Assembly (NCBI RefSeq): GCF_003205495.1
Contig: NZ_QJRX01000008.1
Span: 124,001-188,000 of the forward strand
Reading direction: 5' to 3'
DNA: 64,000 bases
Origin: Aquipseudomonas alcaligenes
Lineage (GTDB): Bacteria; Pseudomonadota; Gammaproteobacteria; Pseudomonadales; Pseudomonadaceae
Shown here: positions 35,094 to 44,070 of the stretch, piece after piece
Numbering within the stretch: position 1 is the first letter of the stretch
Layout: every line of letters begins with the position of its first letter
The notes under the pieces: generated by a model
Database searches by the model: none
What the model was told of the DNA's origin: nothing
The model's input: only the letters and a program-made list of their open reading frames with translations
Program-made: the position numbers and the translations under genes

Positions 35094-35750
35094 TTAGCCG
35101 CGCTTGGCGTGGTACAGGCTGACATTACGGAATTCCGCCGGCTCGGCCAGGTCCGGCCAGGTGCAGGCCTCCAGCAGGCCGAGGCGGGTGTAGCGCGGGT
35201 GCTGGAAGTCCTTGACCCGCGAGTCGGCCACCAGGGCCTCCCGGCCGCGGGTGAGGAAGGCATCCAGCAGGGGCAGGTTGGCGCGGTCGTAGAGCACGTC
35301 GGCGACGATGATCAGGTCGAAGCGGTCTTCCTCGGCGAAGAAGTCCAGCGAGTAGCTCAGCTCGACGCCGTTCAGCGCGGCGTTGGCGCGGCAGGAGGCT
35401 ATGGCCAGCGGGTCGAGGTCGCAGGCCACCACTTCCGCCGCCCCGGCCTTGGCCGCGGCGATGGCCGCCACACCGGAGCCGGCGCCGAAGTCCAGCACAC
35501 GTTTGCCGCGTACCCACTCGGGGCGCTCCGCCAGCCAGCGCGCCAGGGCCAGGCCGCTGGCCCAGCAGAAGCTCCAGTAGGGCGGCTCCTCGAGGATGCG
35601 CCGGGTTTCTTCCGGGCTGAAGCTGCGGTCCATGTTGCTCGGGTCGACCAGCCACAGGTGGATGTCGGTGCCGGGCAGGGTCTCGGCGCTCAGGCGGGCG
35701 TCGCCGAGCAGCTGTTGCAGGGCTTTCTGCAGTTCGGCGGGGGCGTTCAT
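35094..35750 (-). CDS. SAM-dependent protein methyltransferase (ETFB-lysine-methyltransferase-like)
   Basis: A 218-residue class I methyltransferase. The SAM-binding loop is VLDFGAGSGVAAIAAA, with the acidic second strand VVACDLDPLAIAS and the post-motif ADVLYDRANLPLLDAF seen in the NNMT/METTL20-type protein lysine methyltransferases. The substrate is not known for the pseudomonad protein. Its ATG overlaps the YbaY gene stop by four bases. The frame upstream of 35750 belongs to the neighbouring gene in another frame. Confidence 0.85.
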   Translation of the reverse strand: MNAPAELQKALQQLLGDARLSAETLPGTDIHLWLVDPSNMDRSFSPEETRRILEEPPYWSFCWASGLALARWLAERPEWVRGKRVLDFGAGSGVAAIAAAKAGAAEVVACDLDPLAIASCRANAALNGVELSYSLDFFAEEDRFDLIIVADVLYDRANLPLLDAFLTRGREALVADSRVKDFQHPRYTRLGLLEACTWPDLAEPAEFRNVSLYHAKRG

Positions 35751-36202
35751 GGTGCGTTCACCAGCGGCAGGGCGCCGAAATCGCGGCTGTCGGCCTGCAG
35801 CACCCGCTGCGGCGGCAGGCGCAGGATCAGGCGGCCGGACTGGCTGATGCGCGCGCGCAGCTCGATCCGCGCGCCACCGGGAAACTGTTGCGGATCGAAG
35901 TGCAGGCGAAAGGGTAGGGCGTTGCCGGTGCCTGCCAGCGCCTGGCTGGCCAGCAGGCGCTGCGGGCGATCGCGCTCGTCCACTACCAGCAGGGCCAGCT
36001 CCACGTCGCTGCCTGCCGGCGGGGTCAGCAGGCTGCCACGCAGCTCGCGCAGATGGGCGGGCAGCGGCTGCGCGACGGGCGCGGCCGGGGTGATCGCCAC
36101 TTCGGGCTTGGCTGGTGTGGGCGCTGTCACGGGCTTGGGCGCTTCGCCGGCGCAGGCGGCCAGCAGCAGGGACAGGCAGGCGAGAAGGGGGCGGCGGGGC
36201 AT
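35747..36202 (-). CDS. YbaY-family lipoprotein
   Basis: A 151-residue lipoprotein: a short signal with lipobox LLAAC, a Pro/Ala/Thr-rich linker (about 20-50) and a YbaY-like beta domain beginning LRGSLLTPPAGSDVELALLVV. YbaY domains are glycoprotein- or peptidoglycan-linked surface lipoproteins without known activity; some resemble the META/HslJ-linked type. The Shine-Dalgarno sequence is weak. It overlaps the methyltransferase gene and is divergent from nrdR. Confidence 0.8.
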   Translation of the reverse strand: MPRRPLLACLSLLLAACAGEAPKPVTAPTPAKPEVAITPAAPVAQPLPAHLRELRGSLLTPPAGSDVELALLVVDERDRPQRLLASQALAGTGNALPFRLHFDPQQFPGGARIELRARISQSGRLILRLPPQRVLQADSRDFGALPLVNAP

Positions 36203-36334
36203 GGCGGCATCCGATGCGGCAGATGATTCTGGAATAGCGCAAAAAACGCGCGCCTGTATACCGCAAAGCCTGCGGCTTGTCTTGCCGGGACCATGCGCTA
36301 CCATGGGCCACCGTTTCGTAGGGCCTCTTCCTCC

Positions 36335-36799
36335 ATGCACTGTCCGTTCTGCTCCGCCAACGACACCAAGGTCATCGACTCCCGCCTGGTCGCCGAGGGC
36401 GAACAGGTGCGCCGCCGCCGCGAATGCGTGGCCTGTGGCGAGCGTTTCACCACCTTCGAGACCGCCGAACTGGTGATGCCGCGCCTGATCAAGTCCGACG
36501 GCAGCCGCCAGCCGTTCGACGAGGACAAGCTGCGCGCCGGTATGCAGCGCGCGCTGGAGAAACGCCCGGTGAGCGTCGAGCGTCTGGAGGAGGCCATCGC
36601 CCACATCAAGCACCGCCTGCGCGCCACCGGCGAGCGCGAGATCAAGTCGCGGGTGCTCGGCGAGCTGGTGATGACCGAGCTGCAGAAGCTCGACGAGGTC
36701 GCCTATATCCGCTTCGCCTCGGTGTACCGGCGCTTCCAGGACCTCAACGAGTTCCGCGAGGAGATCGAGCGCCTGGCCCGCGAGCCGTCGAAAGAATGA
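36335..36799 (+). CDS. nrdR: Ribonucleotide reductase regulator NrdR
   Basis: A 154-residue repressor of nrd genes. Residues Cys3, Cys6, Cys31 and Cys34 (MHCPFC, CVACG) form the zinc ribbon that binds NrdR boxes; residues about 49-139 form the ATP cone that senses ATP and dATP ([20 protein letters not shown]). The length and motifs are those of the family. Its stop overlaps the ribD start (ATGA). It heads the riboflavin operon, the common arrangement. Confidence 0.97.
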   Translation: MHCPFCSANDTKVIDSRLVAEGEQVRRRRECVACGERFTTFETAELVMPRLIKSDGSRQPFDEDKLRAGMQRALEKRPVSVERLEEAIAHIKHRLRATGEREIKSRVLGELVMTELQKLDEVAYIRFASVYRRFQDLNEFREEIERLAREPSKE

Positions 36800-37911
36800 G
36801 CGCCACCGACCAGCAGTTCATGGCCCGCGCGCTGGAGCTGGCGCGCAAGGGGCTGTACTCCACCCATCCCAATCCACGGGTCGGCTGCGTCATCGTGCAG
36901 GACGGCAGGATCGTCGGCGAAGGCTGGCACGCCAAGGCCGGCGAGCCGCATGCCGAGGTGCATGCCCTGCGCCAGGCCGGCGACAAGGCGCGCGGCGCGA
37001 CCGCCTACGTGACCCTGGAGCCCTGCAGCCATCACGGCCGTACCCCGCCGTGCGCCGATGCGCTGGTTGCGGCCGGCGTGGCGCGGGTGGTGGCGGCCAT
37101 GCAGGACCCCAATCCCGAGGTGTCCGGCAAGGGCCTGCTGCGCCTGATGCACGCCGGCATCGCCGTGCACAGCGGCGTGCTGGAGGCCGAGGCCAGGGCG
37201 CTGAACGCCGGCTTCATCAAACGCATGGAGCAGGGCCTGCCCTACGTGCGGGTCAAGCTGGCGATGAGCCTGGACGGCCGCACGGCGATGGCCAACGGCG
37301 AGAGCCAGTGGATCACCGGGCCCGAGGCGCGTGCCGCCGTGCAGCGCCTGCGCGCCCGCGCCAGCGTGATCATCACCGGCGCCGATACCGTGCTCACCGA
37401 CCAGGCGCGCCTGACCGTGCGTGCCGAGGAACTGGGCCTGAACGCCGAGCTGACCGCCCTGGCCCTCGATCGTCCGCCGCTGCGTGTGCTGGTCGACGGG
37501 CGCCTGCGCGTGCCGCTGGCAGCGCCCTTCTTCCAGGCCGGCCCGGCGCTGGTCGCCACCTGCGCCGCGGCGGCCGCGCGCGATCGCTTCCTCGAAGACG
37601 GTCACGAGCTGCTGGCGGTGCCCGGCAGCAATGGCCATGTCGATCTGCGCAAGCTGCTGCTGGAGCTGGCCGCGCGTGGCGCCAACGAGGTGCTGGTGGA
37701 GGCCGGTCCCAAGCTGGCCGGCGCCTTCGCCCGGGCCCATCTGGTCGACGAGTACCAGCTGTTCGTCGCGCCCAAGTTCCTCGGTTCCAGCGCCCGCCCG
37801 CTGCTGGACTGGCCGCTGGCGCGCATGGCCGAGGCGCAGGAGCTGGAGATCCGCGAGATGCGTGCCATCGGCGACGACTGGCGGATCACCGCCGTGCCTA
37901 GGGCGCACTGA
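36796..37911 (+). CDS. ribD: Bifunctional riboflavin deaminase/reductase RibD
   Basis: A 371-residue enzyme for steps two and three of riboflavin synthesis. The N-terminal deaminase has the zinc site HAEVHALR (His52, Glu54) and [12 protein letters not shown] (Cys77, Cys86); the C-terminal reductase carries [17 protein letters not shown] and NADPH-binding segments. The length is normal. It overlaps nrdR by four bases and is followed by the FMN riboswitch rather than directly by ribE, so FMN would regulate ribE onward but not ribD. Confidence 0.97.
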   Translation: MSATDQQFMARALELARKGLYSTHPNPRVGCVIVQDGRIVGEGWHAKAGEPHAEVHALRQAGDKARGATAYVTLEPCSHHGRTPPCADALVAAGVARVVAAMQDPNPEVSGKGLLRLMHAGIAVHSGVLEAEARALNAGFIKRMEQGLPYVRVKLAMSLDGRTAMANGESQWITGPEARAAVQRLRARASVIITGADTVLTDQARLTVRAEELGLNAELTALALDRPPLRVLVDGRLRVPLAAPFFQAGPALVATCAAAAARDRFLEDGHELLAVPGSNGHVDLRKLLLELAARGANEVLVEAGPKLAGAFARAHLVDEYQLFVAPKFLGSSARPLLDWPLARMAEAQELEIREMRAIGDDWRITAVPRAH

Positions 37912-37998
37912 GCCGTTCGATGGGTTTGATCGAAGCGCCGCCATGCAGCGGTGCGGCAAATATGGTAAAAAGCCAGCCGCGGCCGTTCGCCGGTCGCA

Positions 37999-38140
37999 AC
38001 GTTCTCAGGGCGGGGTGAAATTCCCCACCGGCGGTAATGGCGCGTAGCGCCTAGCCCGCGAGCGCCTTTCCAGCGAAAGGGACAGCAGACCCGGTGCGAT
38101 TCCGGGGCCGACGGTATAGTCCGGATAAAGAGAGAGCGGG
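37999..38140 (+). promoter_or_regulatory. FMN riboswitch (RFN element)
   Basis: The conserved RFN core is present: TTCTCAGGGCGGGGTGAAAT and CCCCACCGGCGGTAAT at the 5' side, then GCCCGCGAGCGCC, GACAGCAGACCCGGTGCGAT and a closing AGTCCGGATAAAGAGAGAGC. It binds FMN and lowers expression of ribE and the genes after it. The rest of the 350-base gap (37912-38261) holds a downstream 8-bp hairpin (38200-38220) and a 15-codon reading frame at 38230, which may be the expression platform. Confidence 0.95.
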
Positions 38141-38199
38141 ATTCCCTTCCGGGGCGCCGTCCGTCTGCGCCCGCGAAAATCCCTATCGATCGGCATTGC

Positions 38200-38220
38200 C
38201 CTGTTTTTGACCAAAACAGG
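38200..38220 (+). promoter_or_regulatory. Hairpin between FMN riboswitch and ribE
   Basis: CCTGTTTT pairs with AAAACAGG around a five-base loop. The 3' arm contributes the first bases of the AGGAG at 38218-38222, the ribosome-binding site of the small frame at 38230. It may be part of the riboswitch output, by masking that site. Confidence 0.45.
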
Positions 38221-38229
38221 AGTTCGTCC

Positions 38230-38277
38230 ATGCTGCATTGCACCAGTTTCCGGGAGGACGCATGTTCACCGGCATAA
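38230..38277 (+). CDS. Putative 15-residue leader peptide overlapping ribE
   Basis: ATG at 38230 opens a frame of 15 codons ([15 protein letters not shown]) ending in TAA at 38275, 16 bases into ribE. AGGAG lies seven bases before the ATG. The overlap with the ribE start suggests translational coupling, but the frame is short and could be chance; no similarity is known. Confidence 0.3.
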   Translation: MLHCTSFREDACSPA

Positions 38278-38924
38278 TCGAATCCATCGGCACCATCCGT
38301 GCGATCACGCCCAAGGGTGGCGACGTGCGCGTCTACGTCGAGACCGGCAAGCTGGACCTCGGCGACGTCAAGCTGGGCGACAGCATCGCGGTCAACGGCG
38401 TGTGCCTGACCGCGGTCGAGCTGCCGGGCGACGGTTTCTGGGCCGACGTCAGCCGCGAGACCCTGACCCGCACCGCCTTCGTCGACTTGAAGGCCGGCAG
38501 CCGCGTCAACCTGGAGAAGGCCCTGACCCCGACCACCCGCCTCGGCGGCCACCTGGTCAGCGGCCATGTCGACGGCGTCGGCGAGATCATCAAGCGCGAG
38601 GATAACGCCCGCGCCATCCAGTTCAGCGTGCGCGCCCCGCGCGAGCTGGCCAAGTACATTGCGCTGAAGGGCTCGATCACCGTCGACGGCACCAGCCTGA
38701 CGGTCAACGCCGTCAACGGCGCCGAGTTCGAACTGACCATCGTGCCGCACACCCTGGTCGAGACCATCATGGCTGACTACCGGCCGGGGCGTCGGGTCAA
38801 CCTCGAAGTGGACCTGCTGGCGCGCTACCTGGAGCGCCTGCTGCTGGGCGACAAGGCCGCCGAGCCCAGTGCTTCCGGCATCAGCGAAGCTTTCCTGGCC
38901 GAACACGGCTACCTGAACAAGTGA
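38262..38924 (+). CDS. ribE: Riboflavin synthase alpha chain
   Basis: A 220-residue enzyme that dismutates two lumazines to riboflavin. It shows the internal duplication of the family: [12 protein letters not shown] and the second-half [14 protein letters not shown]. It binds lumazine at subunit interfaces in a trimer. GGGAGG lies four bases before the ATG. It overlaps a small upstream frame and is regulated by the FMN riboswitch. It is followed by ribBA 11 bases later. Confidence 0.97.
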   Translation: MFTGIIESIGTIRAITPKGGDVRVYVETGKLDLGDVKLGDSIAVNGVCLTAVELPGDGFWADVSRETLTRTAFVDLKAGSRVNLEKALTPTTRLGGHLVSGHVDGVGEIIKREDNARAIQFSVRAPRELAKYIALKGSITVDGTSLTVNAVNGAEFELTIVPHTLVETIMADYRPGRRVNLEVDLLARYLERLLLGDKAAEPSASGISEAFLAEHGYLNK

Positions 38925-38935
38925 GACGCGCCGCC

Positions 38936-40015
38936 ATGGCCCTGAATACCGCAGAAGAACTGATCGAAGACATCCGCGCCGGCAAGATGGTCATCCTCAT
39001 GGATGACGAGGATCGCGAGAACGAGGGCGACATCATCATCGCCTCCGAATGCGTCACCGCCGAGCACATCAACTTCATGGCCCGCTTCGCCCGCGGCCTG
39101 ATCTGCATGCCGATGACCCGCGAGCGCTGCGAGCTGCTCAAGCTGCCGCTGATGGCGCCGCGCAACGGCTCCGGCTTCGGCACCAAGTTCACCGTGTCGA
39201 TCGAGGCCGCCGAGGGAGTCACCACCGGCATCTCCGCCGCCGACCGCGCGCGTACCGTGCAGGCCGCGGTGGCGCGCAACGCGGTGGCCGACGACATCGT
39301 CAGCCCTGGCCACATCTTCCCGCTGATGGCCCAGCCCGGCGGCGTGCTGGCCCGCGCCGGCCACACCGAGGCGGCCTGCGACCTGGCGCGCATGGCTGGC
39401 TACGAGCCGAGCGGGGTGATCTGCGAGATCATGAACGACGACGGCACCATGGCCCGCCGCCCGGAGCTGGAGAAGTTCGCCGAGGAGCACGGGTTGAAGA
39501 TCGGCACCATCGCCGACCTGATCCACTACCGGCTGATCCACGAGCGCACCGTCGAGCGCGTCAGCGAGCAGCCGCTGGACACCGAGCTGGGCCAGTTCAC
39601 CTTGGTCACCTACCGCGACGGCGTGGAGAACACCGCGCACATGGCCCTGACCCTGGGTAAGGTGTGCGCCGAGGAGCCGACCCTGGTGCGGGTGCACAAC
39701 ATGGAGCCGCTGCGCGACCTGTTCCTGGTCAAGCAGCCGGGACGCTGGAGCCTGCGCGCGGCGATGGCCGAGGTGGCCAGGGCCGGCAGCGGCGTGGTGT
39801 TGCTGCTCGGCAACCCGCTCACCGGCCCGGAACTGCTGGCCCACTTGGGCAAGCAGCCGGCGCCGAGCCCGGCCACCTACAGCACCGTCGGCGCCGGTTC
39901 GCAGATCCTGCGTGATCTGGGCGTGCGCAAGATGCGCCTGATGAGCTCGCCGATGAAGTTCAACGCCATATCCGGCTTCGACCTGGAAGTTGTAGAATAC
40001 CTGCCCGCTGAATGA
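38936..40015 (+). CDS. ribBA: DHBP synthase with a degenerate GTP cyclohydrolase II domain
   Basis: A 359-residue protein. Residues about 1-205 are 3,4-dihydroxy-2-butanone-4-phosphate synthase ([11 protein letters not shown] near residue 22, and [10 protein letters not shown]), which makes the four-carbon unit of riboflavin. Residues about 206-359 align with GTP cyclohydrolase II but lack the C-x-GD...RCDCG zinc motif and the RQEGRGIGL loop, so this half should be inactive (a RibBX-like arrangement). An authentic ribA is present at 44071. The start at 38936 matches the family; a GTG at 38921 would add five residues. Confidence 0.93.
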   Translation: MALNTAEELIEDIRAGKMVILMDDEDRENEGDIIIASECVTAEHINFMARFARGLICMPMTRERCELLKLPLMAPRNGSGFGTKFTVSIEAAEGVTTGISAADRARTVQAAVARNAVADDIVSPGHIFPLMAQPGGVLARAGHTEAACDLARMAGYEPSGVICEIMNDDGTMARRPELEKFAEEHGLKIGTIADLIHYRLIHERTVERVSEQPLDTELGQFTLVTYRDGVENTAHMALTLGKVCAEEPTLVRVHNMEPLRDLFLVKQPGRWSLRAAMAEVARAGSGVVLLLGNPLTGPELLAHLGKQPAPSPATYSTVGAGSQILRDLGVRKMRLMSSPMKFNAISGFDLEVVEYLPAE

Positions 40016-40122
40016 CGACCCCGGCCGAGCGCAGCCTGCGCCCGGCCTGGCTTTTCGTTCTACATTGATACCCACGGGGTGCCCCAGGCGCCCCGGCTCT
40101 TTATACAGACTGAGACTCGCCC

Positions 40123-40599
40123 ATGACCCTGAAGACCATCGAAGGTACCTTCATCGCCCCGCAAGGCAAATACGCCCTGGTGGTTGGCCGCTTCAACAGC
40201 TTCGTCGTCGAGAGCCTGGTCAGCGGCGCCGTCGACGCCCTGGTCCGCCACGGCGTGAAGGAAAGCGACATCACCATCATCCGCGCCCCGGGTGCCTTCG
40301 AGATTCCGCTGGTCACCCAGAAAGTCGCCCAGCGCGGCGAGTTCGCCGCCATCATCGCCCTCGGCGCGGTGATCCGTGGCGGTACCCCGCACTTCGAGTA
40401 CGTTGCCGGCGAGTGCACCAAGGGCCTGGCCCAGGTATCCATGGAATACGGCGTGCCGGTCGCCTTCGGCGTGCTGACCGTCGACTCCATCGAGCAGGCC
40501 ATCGAGCGCTCCGGCACCAAGGCCGGCAACAAGGGCGCCGAAGCTGCCCTGTCCGCCCTGGAAATGGTCAGCCTGCTGGCGGCCCTGGAGGCCAAGTGA
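40123..40599 (+). CDS. ribH: Lumazine synthase
   Basis: A 158-residue enzyme that condenses the butanone phosphate with the pyrimidine to form lumazine. Conserved [28 protein letters not shown] and [14 protein letters not shown] are present. It assembles into pentamers or icosahedra. The 107-base gap from ribBA has no strong promoter, so it is probably part of the operon. Its stop overlaps the GTG start of nusB. Confidence 0.97.
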   Translation: MTLKTIEGTFIAPQGKYALVVGRFNSFVVESLVSGAVDALVRHGVKESDITIIRAPGAFEIPLVTQKVAQRGEFAAIIALGAVIRGGTPHFEYVAGECTKGLAQVSMEYGVPVAFGVLTVDSIEQAIERSGTKAGNKGAEAALSALEMVSLLAALEAK

Positions 40600-41081
40600 G
40601 CCTGAATCACGACGACAGCCAGGACGCTCCGCAGCCCAAGGCCAAGGGCAAGATCGCGCAGCGCCGCGTGGCCCGCAGCCTGGCCATGCAGGCGCTATAC
40701 CAGTGGCACATGGCCGGTCAGTCGCTGAACGAGATCGAAGCGCAGTTCCGCGTCGATAACGACTTCAGCGGCGTCGACGGCGCCTACTTCCACGAGATCC
40801 TCACCGGCGTGGCCCGGCAGAAGCCGGAGCTGGATGCCGCCTTCGCGCCCTTCCTGAGCATTCCGCTGGAAGAGCTGGACCCGGTCGAGCTGGCCATCCT
40901 GCGCCTGTCCGCCTGGGAGCTGAAGAGCCGCGTCGACGTGCCCTACAAGGTGGTGATCAACGAAGGCATCGAGCTGGCCAAGGTGTTTGGCGCAACCGAC
41001 GGGCACAAGTTCGTCAATGGCGTGCTGGACAAGTTGGCCCCGGTGCTGCGTGCGGCCGAGGTCAAGGCCGGCAAGCGCTGA
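40596..41081 (+). CDS. nusB: Transcription antitermination factor NusB
   Basis: A 161-residue all-helical protein (GTG start inside the ribH stop, giving MSLNHDDSQ). Residues [19 protein letters not shown] and VEIA-type [16 protein letters not shown] are family motifs. It binds boxA RNA with S10 (NusE) for rRNA antitermination. The basic N-terminal extension ([11 protein letters not shown]) is usual for pseudomonads. Placement after ribH is conserved in gammaproteobacteria. Confidence 0.96.
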   Translation: MSLNHDDSQDAPQPKAKGKIAQRRVARSLAMQALYQWHMAGQSLNEIEAQFRVDNDFSGVDGAYFHEILTGVARQKPELDAAFAPFLSIPLEELDPVELAILRLSAWELKSRVDVPYKVVINEGIELAKVFGATDGHKFVNGVLDKLAPVLRAAEVKAGKR

Positions 41082-41096
41082 GCCGGCATTCCCCGC

Positions 41097-42074
41097 GTGG
41101 GTGAGTTCGAGCTGATCCGCCGCTACTTCGCCGCCGCGCCCTGTGCGCAGGCGGCCGCAGGCATCGTCCTCGGCATCGGCGATGACTGCGCCCTGCTGCA
41201 GCCGGCCCCCGGCATGCAGCTGGCGCTGTCCACCGATACCCTGGTGGCCGGCGTGCATTTCCCCCAGTCCTGCGACTCCTTCCTGCTCGGCCAACGGGCC
41301 CTGGCAGTCAGCGTCAGCGACCTGGCCGCCATGGGCGCCGTGCCGCTCGGCTTCACCCTGGCGCTGACCCTGCCCGATGCCGAACCTGCCTGGCTGGAAG
41401 GCTTCGCCCGCGGCCTGTCGCAGATGGCGCAGAGCTGCGCCATCGCCCTGGTCGGCGGCGACACCACCCGCGGCCCGCTGAGCCTGACCCTCACCGTGTT
41501 CGGCCAGGTGCCGGCGGGCCAGGCGCTGACCCGCGGTGGCGCGCGGCCGGGTGACCTGCTCTGCGTCGGCGGCAGCCTGGGCGATGGCGCCGGGGCGCTG
41601 CCGCTGGTACTGGGCGAGCAGCGGGCCGAGGGTGAGGCTGCCGACTATCTGCTGCAGCGCTACTGGGCGCCGCAGCCGCAGCTGGCCCTGGGCCAGTGGC
41701 TGCGCGGCCGGGCCACGGCAGCGCTGGATATCTCCGACGGCCTGCTGGCCGACTGTGGCCATATCGCCACGGCGTCCGGCGCCTGCCTGCAGGTCGAGCT
41801 GCCGCGCCTGCCGTTGTCGCCGGCCCTGCAAGCTCTGGTGGGCGAGCGGGCGCGGGATTGTGCGCTGGCCGGTGGCGACGACTACCGGCTGGCCTTTACC
41901 CTGGCGGCCGAACACCTGCCGGCGCTGCAGGCGCAATGGCCCGAGGCCGTGGTGATCGGCCGGGTCGTGGCGGGGCAGGGCGTGCAGCTGCTGGACGGCC
42001 AGGGCCACCTGCTCGAACCGCCGCGGGCGGGCTATCAACATTTCGCACAAGATTTAGGACTGCATGGTGACTGA
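41097..42074 (+). CDS. thiL: Thiamine-monophosphate kinase
   Basis: A 325-residue enzyme that phosphorylates thiamine monophosphate to the diphosphate cofactor. It starts with GTG (MGEFELIRRYF). GIGDDCALLQP and STDTLVAGVHFP form the ATP/TMP site, ALAVSVSDLAAMGA and LVGGDTTRG are further motifs. The length is normal. Its end overlaps pgpA by 11 bases. It ties the riboflavin operon to thiamine synthesis, a widespread gene order. Confidence 0.96.
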   Translation: MGEFELIRRYFAAAPCAQAAAGIVLGIGDDCALLQPAPGMQLALSTDTLVAGVHFPQSCDSFLLGQRALAVSVSDLAAMGAVPLGFTLALTLPDAEPAWLEGFARGLSQMAQSCAIALVGGDTTRGPLSLTLTVFGQVPAGQALTRGGARPGDLLCVGGSLGDGAGALPLVLGEQRAEGEAADYLLQRYWAPQPQLALGQWLRGRATAALDISDGLLADCGHIATASGACLQVELPRLPLSPALQALVGERARDCALAGGDDYRLAFTLAAEHLPALQAQWPEAVVIGRVVAGQGVQLLDGQGHLLEPPRAGYQHFAQDLGLHGD

Positions 42075-42552
42075 AGTCGTCAAAGTCGCGCCGCAGGTCT
42101 GGCGCAATCCCTGGCATTTCCTCGCCTTCGGCTTCGGCTCCGGGCTGATGCCCAAGGCCCCGGGCACCTGGGGCTCGCTGGTGGCGCTGCCCTTCATTCC
42201 GCTGTGGCAGCTGCTGCCGGACTGGGGCTACTGGCTGATGCTCGGCGTCACCATGCTGTTCGGCTTCTGGCTGTGCGGCCGGGTGGCCGAGGACATGGGC
42301 GTGCACGACCACGAGGGCATCGTCTGGGACGAGATGGTCGGCATGTGGATCACCCTGTGGCTGGTACCCGAGGGCTGGTACTGGTTGCTGCTAGGCTTTC
42401 TGGTATTCAGGGTATTCGACATCCTCAAGCCCTGGCCGATCCGCTGGATCGACCGGCATGTGCACGGCGGCGTCGGCATCATGCTGGACGATGTACTGGC
42501 CGGGGTGTTCGCCTGGCTGGCGATGCAGTTGCTGGTCTGGGGCCTGACCTGA
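42064..42552 (+). CDS. pgpA: Phosphatidylglycerophosphatase A
   Basis: A 162-residue membrane enzyme that makes phosphatidylglycerol. Motifs include FGFGSGLMPKAPGTWGSLVALP, with the PGTWGS signature, and DHEGIVWDEMVGMWITLW, whose acidic residues bind Mg2+. Three to four helices are predicted. Its ATG overlaps the thiL stop region by 11 bases, which suggests coupled translation. Confidence 0.96.
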   Translation: MVTEVVKVAPQVWRNPWHFLAFGFGSGLMPKAPGTWGSLVALPFIPLWQLLPDWGYWLMLGVTMLFGFWLCGRVAEDMGVHDHEGIVWDEMVGMWITLWLVPEGWYWLLLGFLVFRVFDILKPWPIRWIDRHVHGGVGIMLDDVLAGVFAWLAMQLLVWGLT

Positions 42553-42565
42553 GGCGGAGGTGAGC

Positions 42566-43321
42566 ATGCGCGCCTGGCTGTTGGGGTTGCTGTTGAGTCT
42601 GGGGTTGCAGGGTGCCCAGGCCGCCGAGGACGTGCCCCATGAGGTGCTGCTGGTCAGCGAGCGCTGGGCCGGGCATACCAACCCGGACGGCACTGGCCTG
42701 GCCTGGGAAATACTGCGTCAGGTGTTCGAGCCGGCCGGCGTGCGGCTGCGCTGGCGCAACGAGCCCTACATGCGCGCCATCGGCCTGGTCCAGCGCGGCG
42801 AGGCCGATGCCTTCCTCGGTTCCTATCGCCACGAGGTCAGCGAGCGGGTGCACTATCCCCGCTGGCCCTACGATGCCGATGTCATCGTCGCCCTCGGCCT
42901 GGCCAGCCAGCCAACCCCCAGCCTGCAGACGCTCGCGCGCCATCGCCTGGTGTGGATGCGCGGCTATGGCTACCAGCAGTATCTGCCGCAGCCGTTGAAC
43001 TTCCAGGAGATCGAGCGGCGCAGCGGCATCCTCGCCATGCTGGAGCGCGGGCATGCCGATTTCTACATCGACGCCAATACCGAGGCGGCCGATGTGCTGG
43101 CCACCGCGCCGAACCCGGAACGCTTTCGCAGCACCAGCCTGACCCGCTTGCCGCTCTACCCCGGCTTTACCGATACTGCCCACGGTCGTGCCCTGGCTGC
43201 ACTCTACGACCGGCGCATGGCCAGTCTGGTGCAGGACGGCAGCCTGCGGCCGATCTTCCGCCGTTGGCAGCAGCCGTACCCCTTCGACGAGGACATGGAG
43301 ATTCCCGATGCGTCGCCTTGA
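42566..43321 (+). CDS. Periplasmic solute-binding protein (bacterial family 3)
   Basis: A 251-residue protein with a signal peptide (AWLLGLLLSLGLQGAQA) and an SBP_bac_3 fold: ILRQVFEPAGVRLRWRNEPYMRAIGLVQRGEADAFLG is the lobe I pattern (shown in parts below 20 residues by its key residues RAI..VQRGEADAF). It may bind amino-acid-like ligands; no cognate ABC permease is next to it, so it may be an orphan sensor or scavenger. The start has GGAGG five bases upstream; a GTG two codons earlier is possible. It overlaps the next gene by 14 bases. Confidence 0.8.
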   Translation: MRAWLLGLLLSLGLQGAQAAEDVPHEVLLVSERWAGHTNPDGTGLAWEILRQVFEPAGVRLRWRNEPYMRAIGLVQRGEADAFLGSYRHEVSERVHYPRWPYDADVIVALGLASQPTPSLQTLARHRLVWMRGYGYQQYLPQPLNFQEIERRSGILAMLERGHADFYIDANTEAADVLATAPNPERFRSTSLTRLPLYPGFTDTAHGRALAALYDRRMASLVQDGSLRPIFRRWQQPYPFDEDMEIPDASP

Positions 43322-43958
43322 GCTGTTCGCCGCCAGCGCGTTGCTGGCCCTCAGCCCGCTGCTGCAGGCCGAGACCCAGGTGCAGGTGGTCGGTCTGTTC
43401 CCCAATGCCGCCGTGCTGCTGGTCGATGGCCAGCGCAAGCTGGTCAAGGCCGGGCAGACCGGGCCGGGCGGGGTCAGGGTGCTCAGTGCCGACAGCAAGG
43501 GCGCGCTGCTCGAGGTGGATGGCGTGCAGCGCAGCTACGGCCTGTCGCGCGAATACAACCAGGCCGGCAGTGCCGCGCCGCAGAAGACCCAGGTGAGCAT
43601 CAGCAGGGGCGTCGGCAACCACTACTGGATCGCCGGCTCCATCGATGGCCATCCGGTGCAGTTCATGGTCGACACCGGCGCCACCTCGGTGGCGATGAAC
43701 GAGGGCCAGGCCCGCCGCCTGGGCATCGACTACCGGGTCGACGGGCTGCCCATGGTGGTCGGCACCGCCGGCGGCAACGTGCGGGCCTGGCGCATCAAGC
43801 TGAACAACGTCAAGGTCGGTGGCCTGGAGGTGCTCGGCGTCGAGGCCGCGGTGCTGGAGGGCGACTCGCCCACCGAGGTGCTGTTGGGCATGAGCTATCT
43901 CAGCCGGGTGCGCTGGCGCGAGGAGAATGGCGTGCTGCAGCTGGAGTCCAAGTTCTAG
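43308..43958 (+). CDS. Retropepsin-like periplasmic aspartic protease
   Basis: A 216-residue protein with a signal peptide ([17 protein letters not shown]) and a C-terminal retropepsin-like domain (about 97-216) of the TIGR02281 clan: [12 protein letters not shown] holds the catalytic Asp, with a GMSYL motif following. The N-terminal part (about 20-90) is a small beta domain. Substrate unknown. It overlaps the upstream binding-protein gene by 14 bases. A second retropepsin-like protein lies at 62994. Confidence 0.85.
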   Translation: MRRLELFAASALLALSPLLQAETQVQVVGLFPNAAVLLVDGQRKLVKAGQTGPGGVRVLSADSKGALLEVDGVQRSYGLSREYNQAGSAAPQKTQVSISRGVGNHYWIAGSIDGHPVQFMVDTGATSVAMNEGQARRLGIDYRVDGLPMVVGTAGGNVRAWRIKLNNVKVGGLEVLGVEAAVLEGDSPTEVLLGMSYLSRVRWREENGVLQLESKF

Positions 43959-44070
43959 CCGACCCATCGGCCAGGCCGATGCTTATCCCCGACAATTCAG
44001 GCTGAGCCGGCTGCCGCCGTGGCTGGTACAATGCCGGCCTTTTCTGCCGAACGTCCAACAGGAGCACCCG

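Noticed and set aside
44004..44032. Full sigma-70 promoter for ribA
   Set aside because: TACAAT at 44027 is a fair -10, but no acceptable -35 lies at the right distance, so it is only mentioned with ribA.
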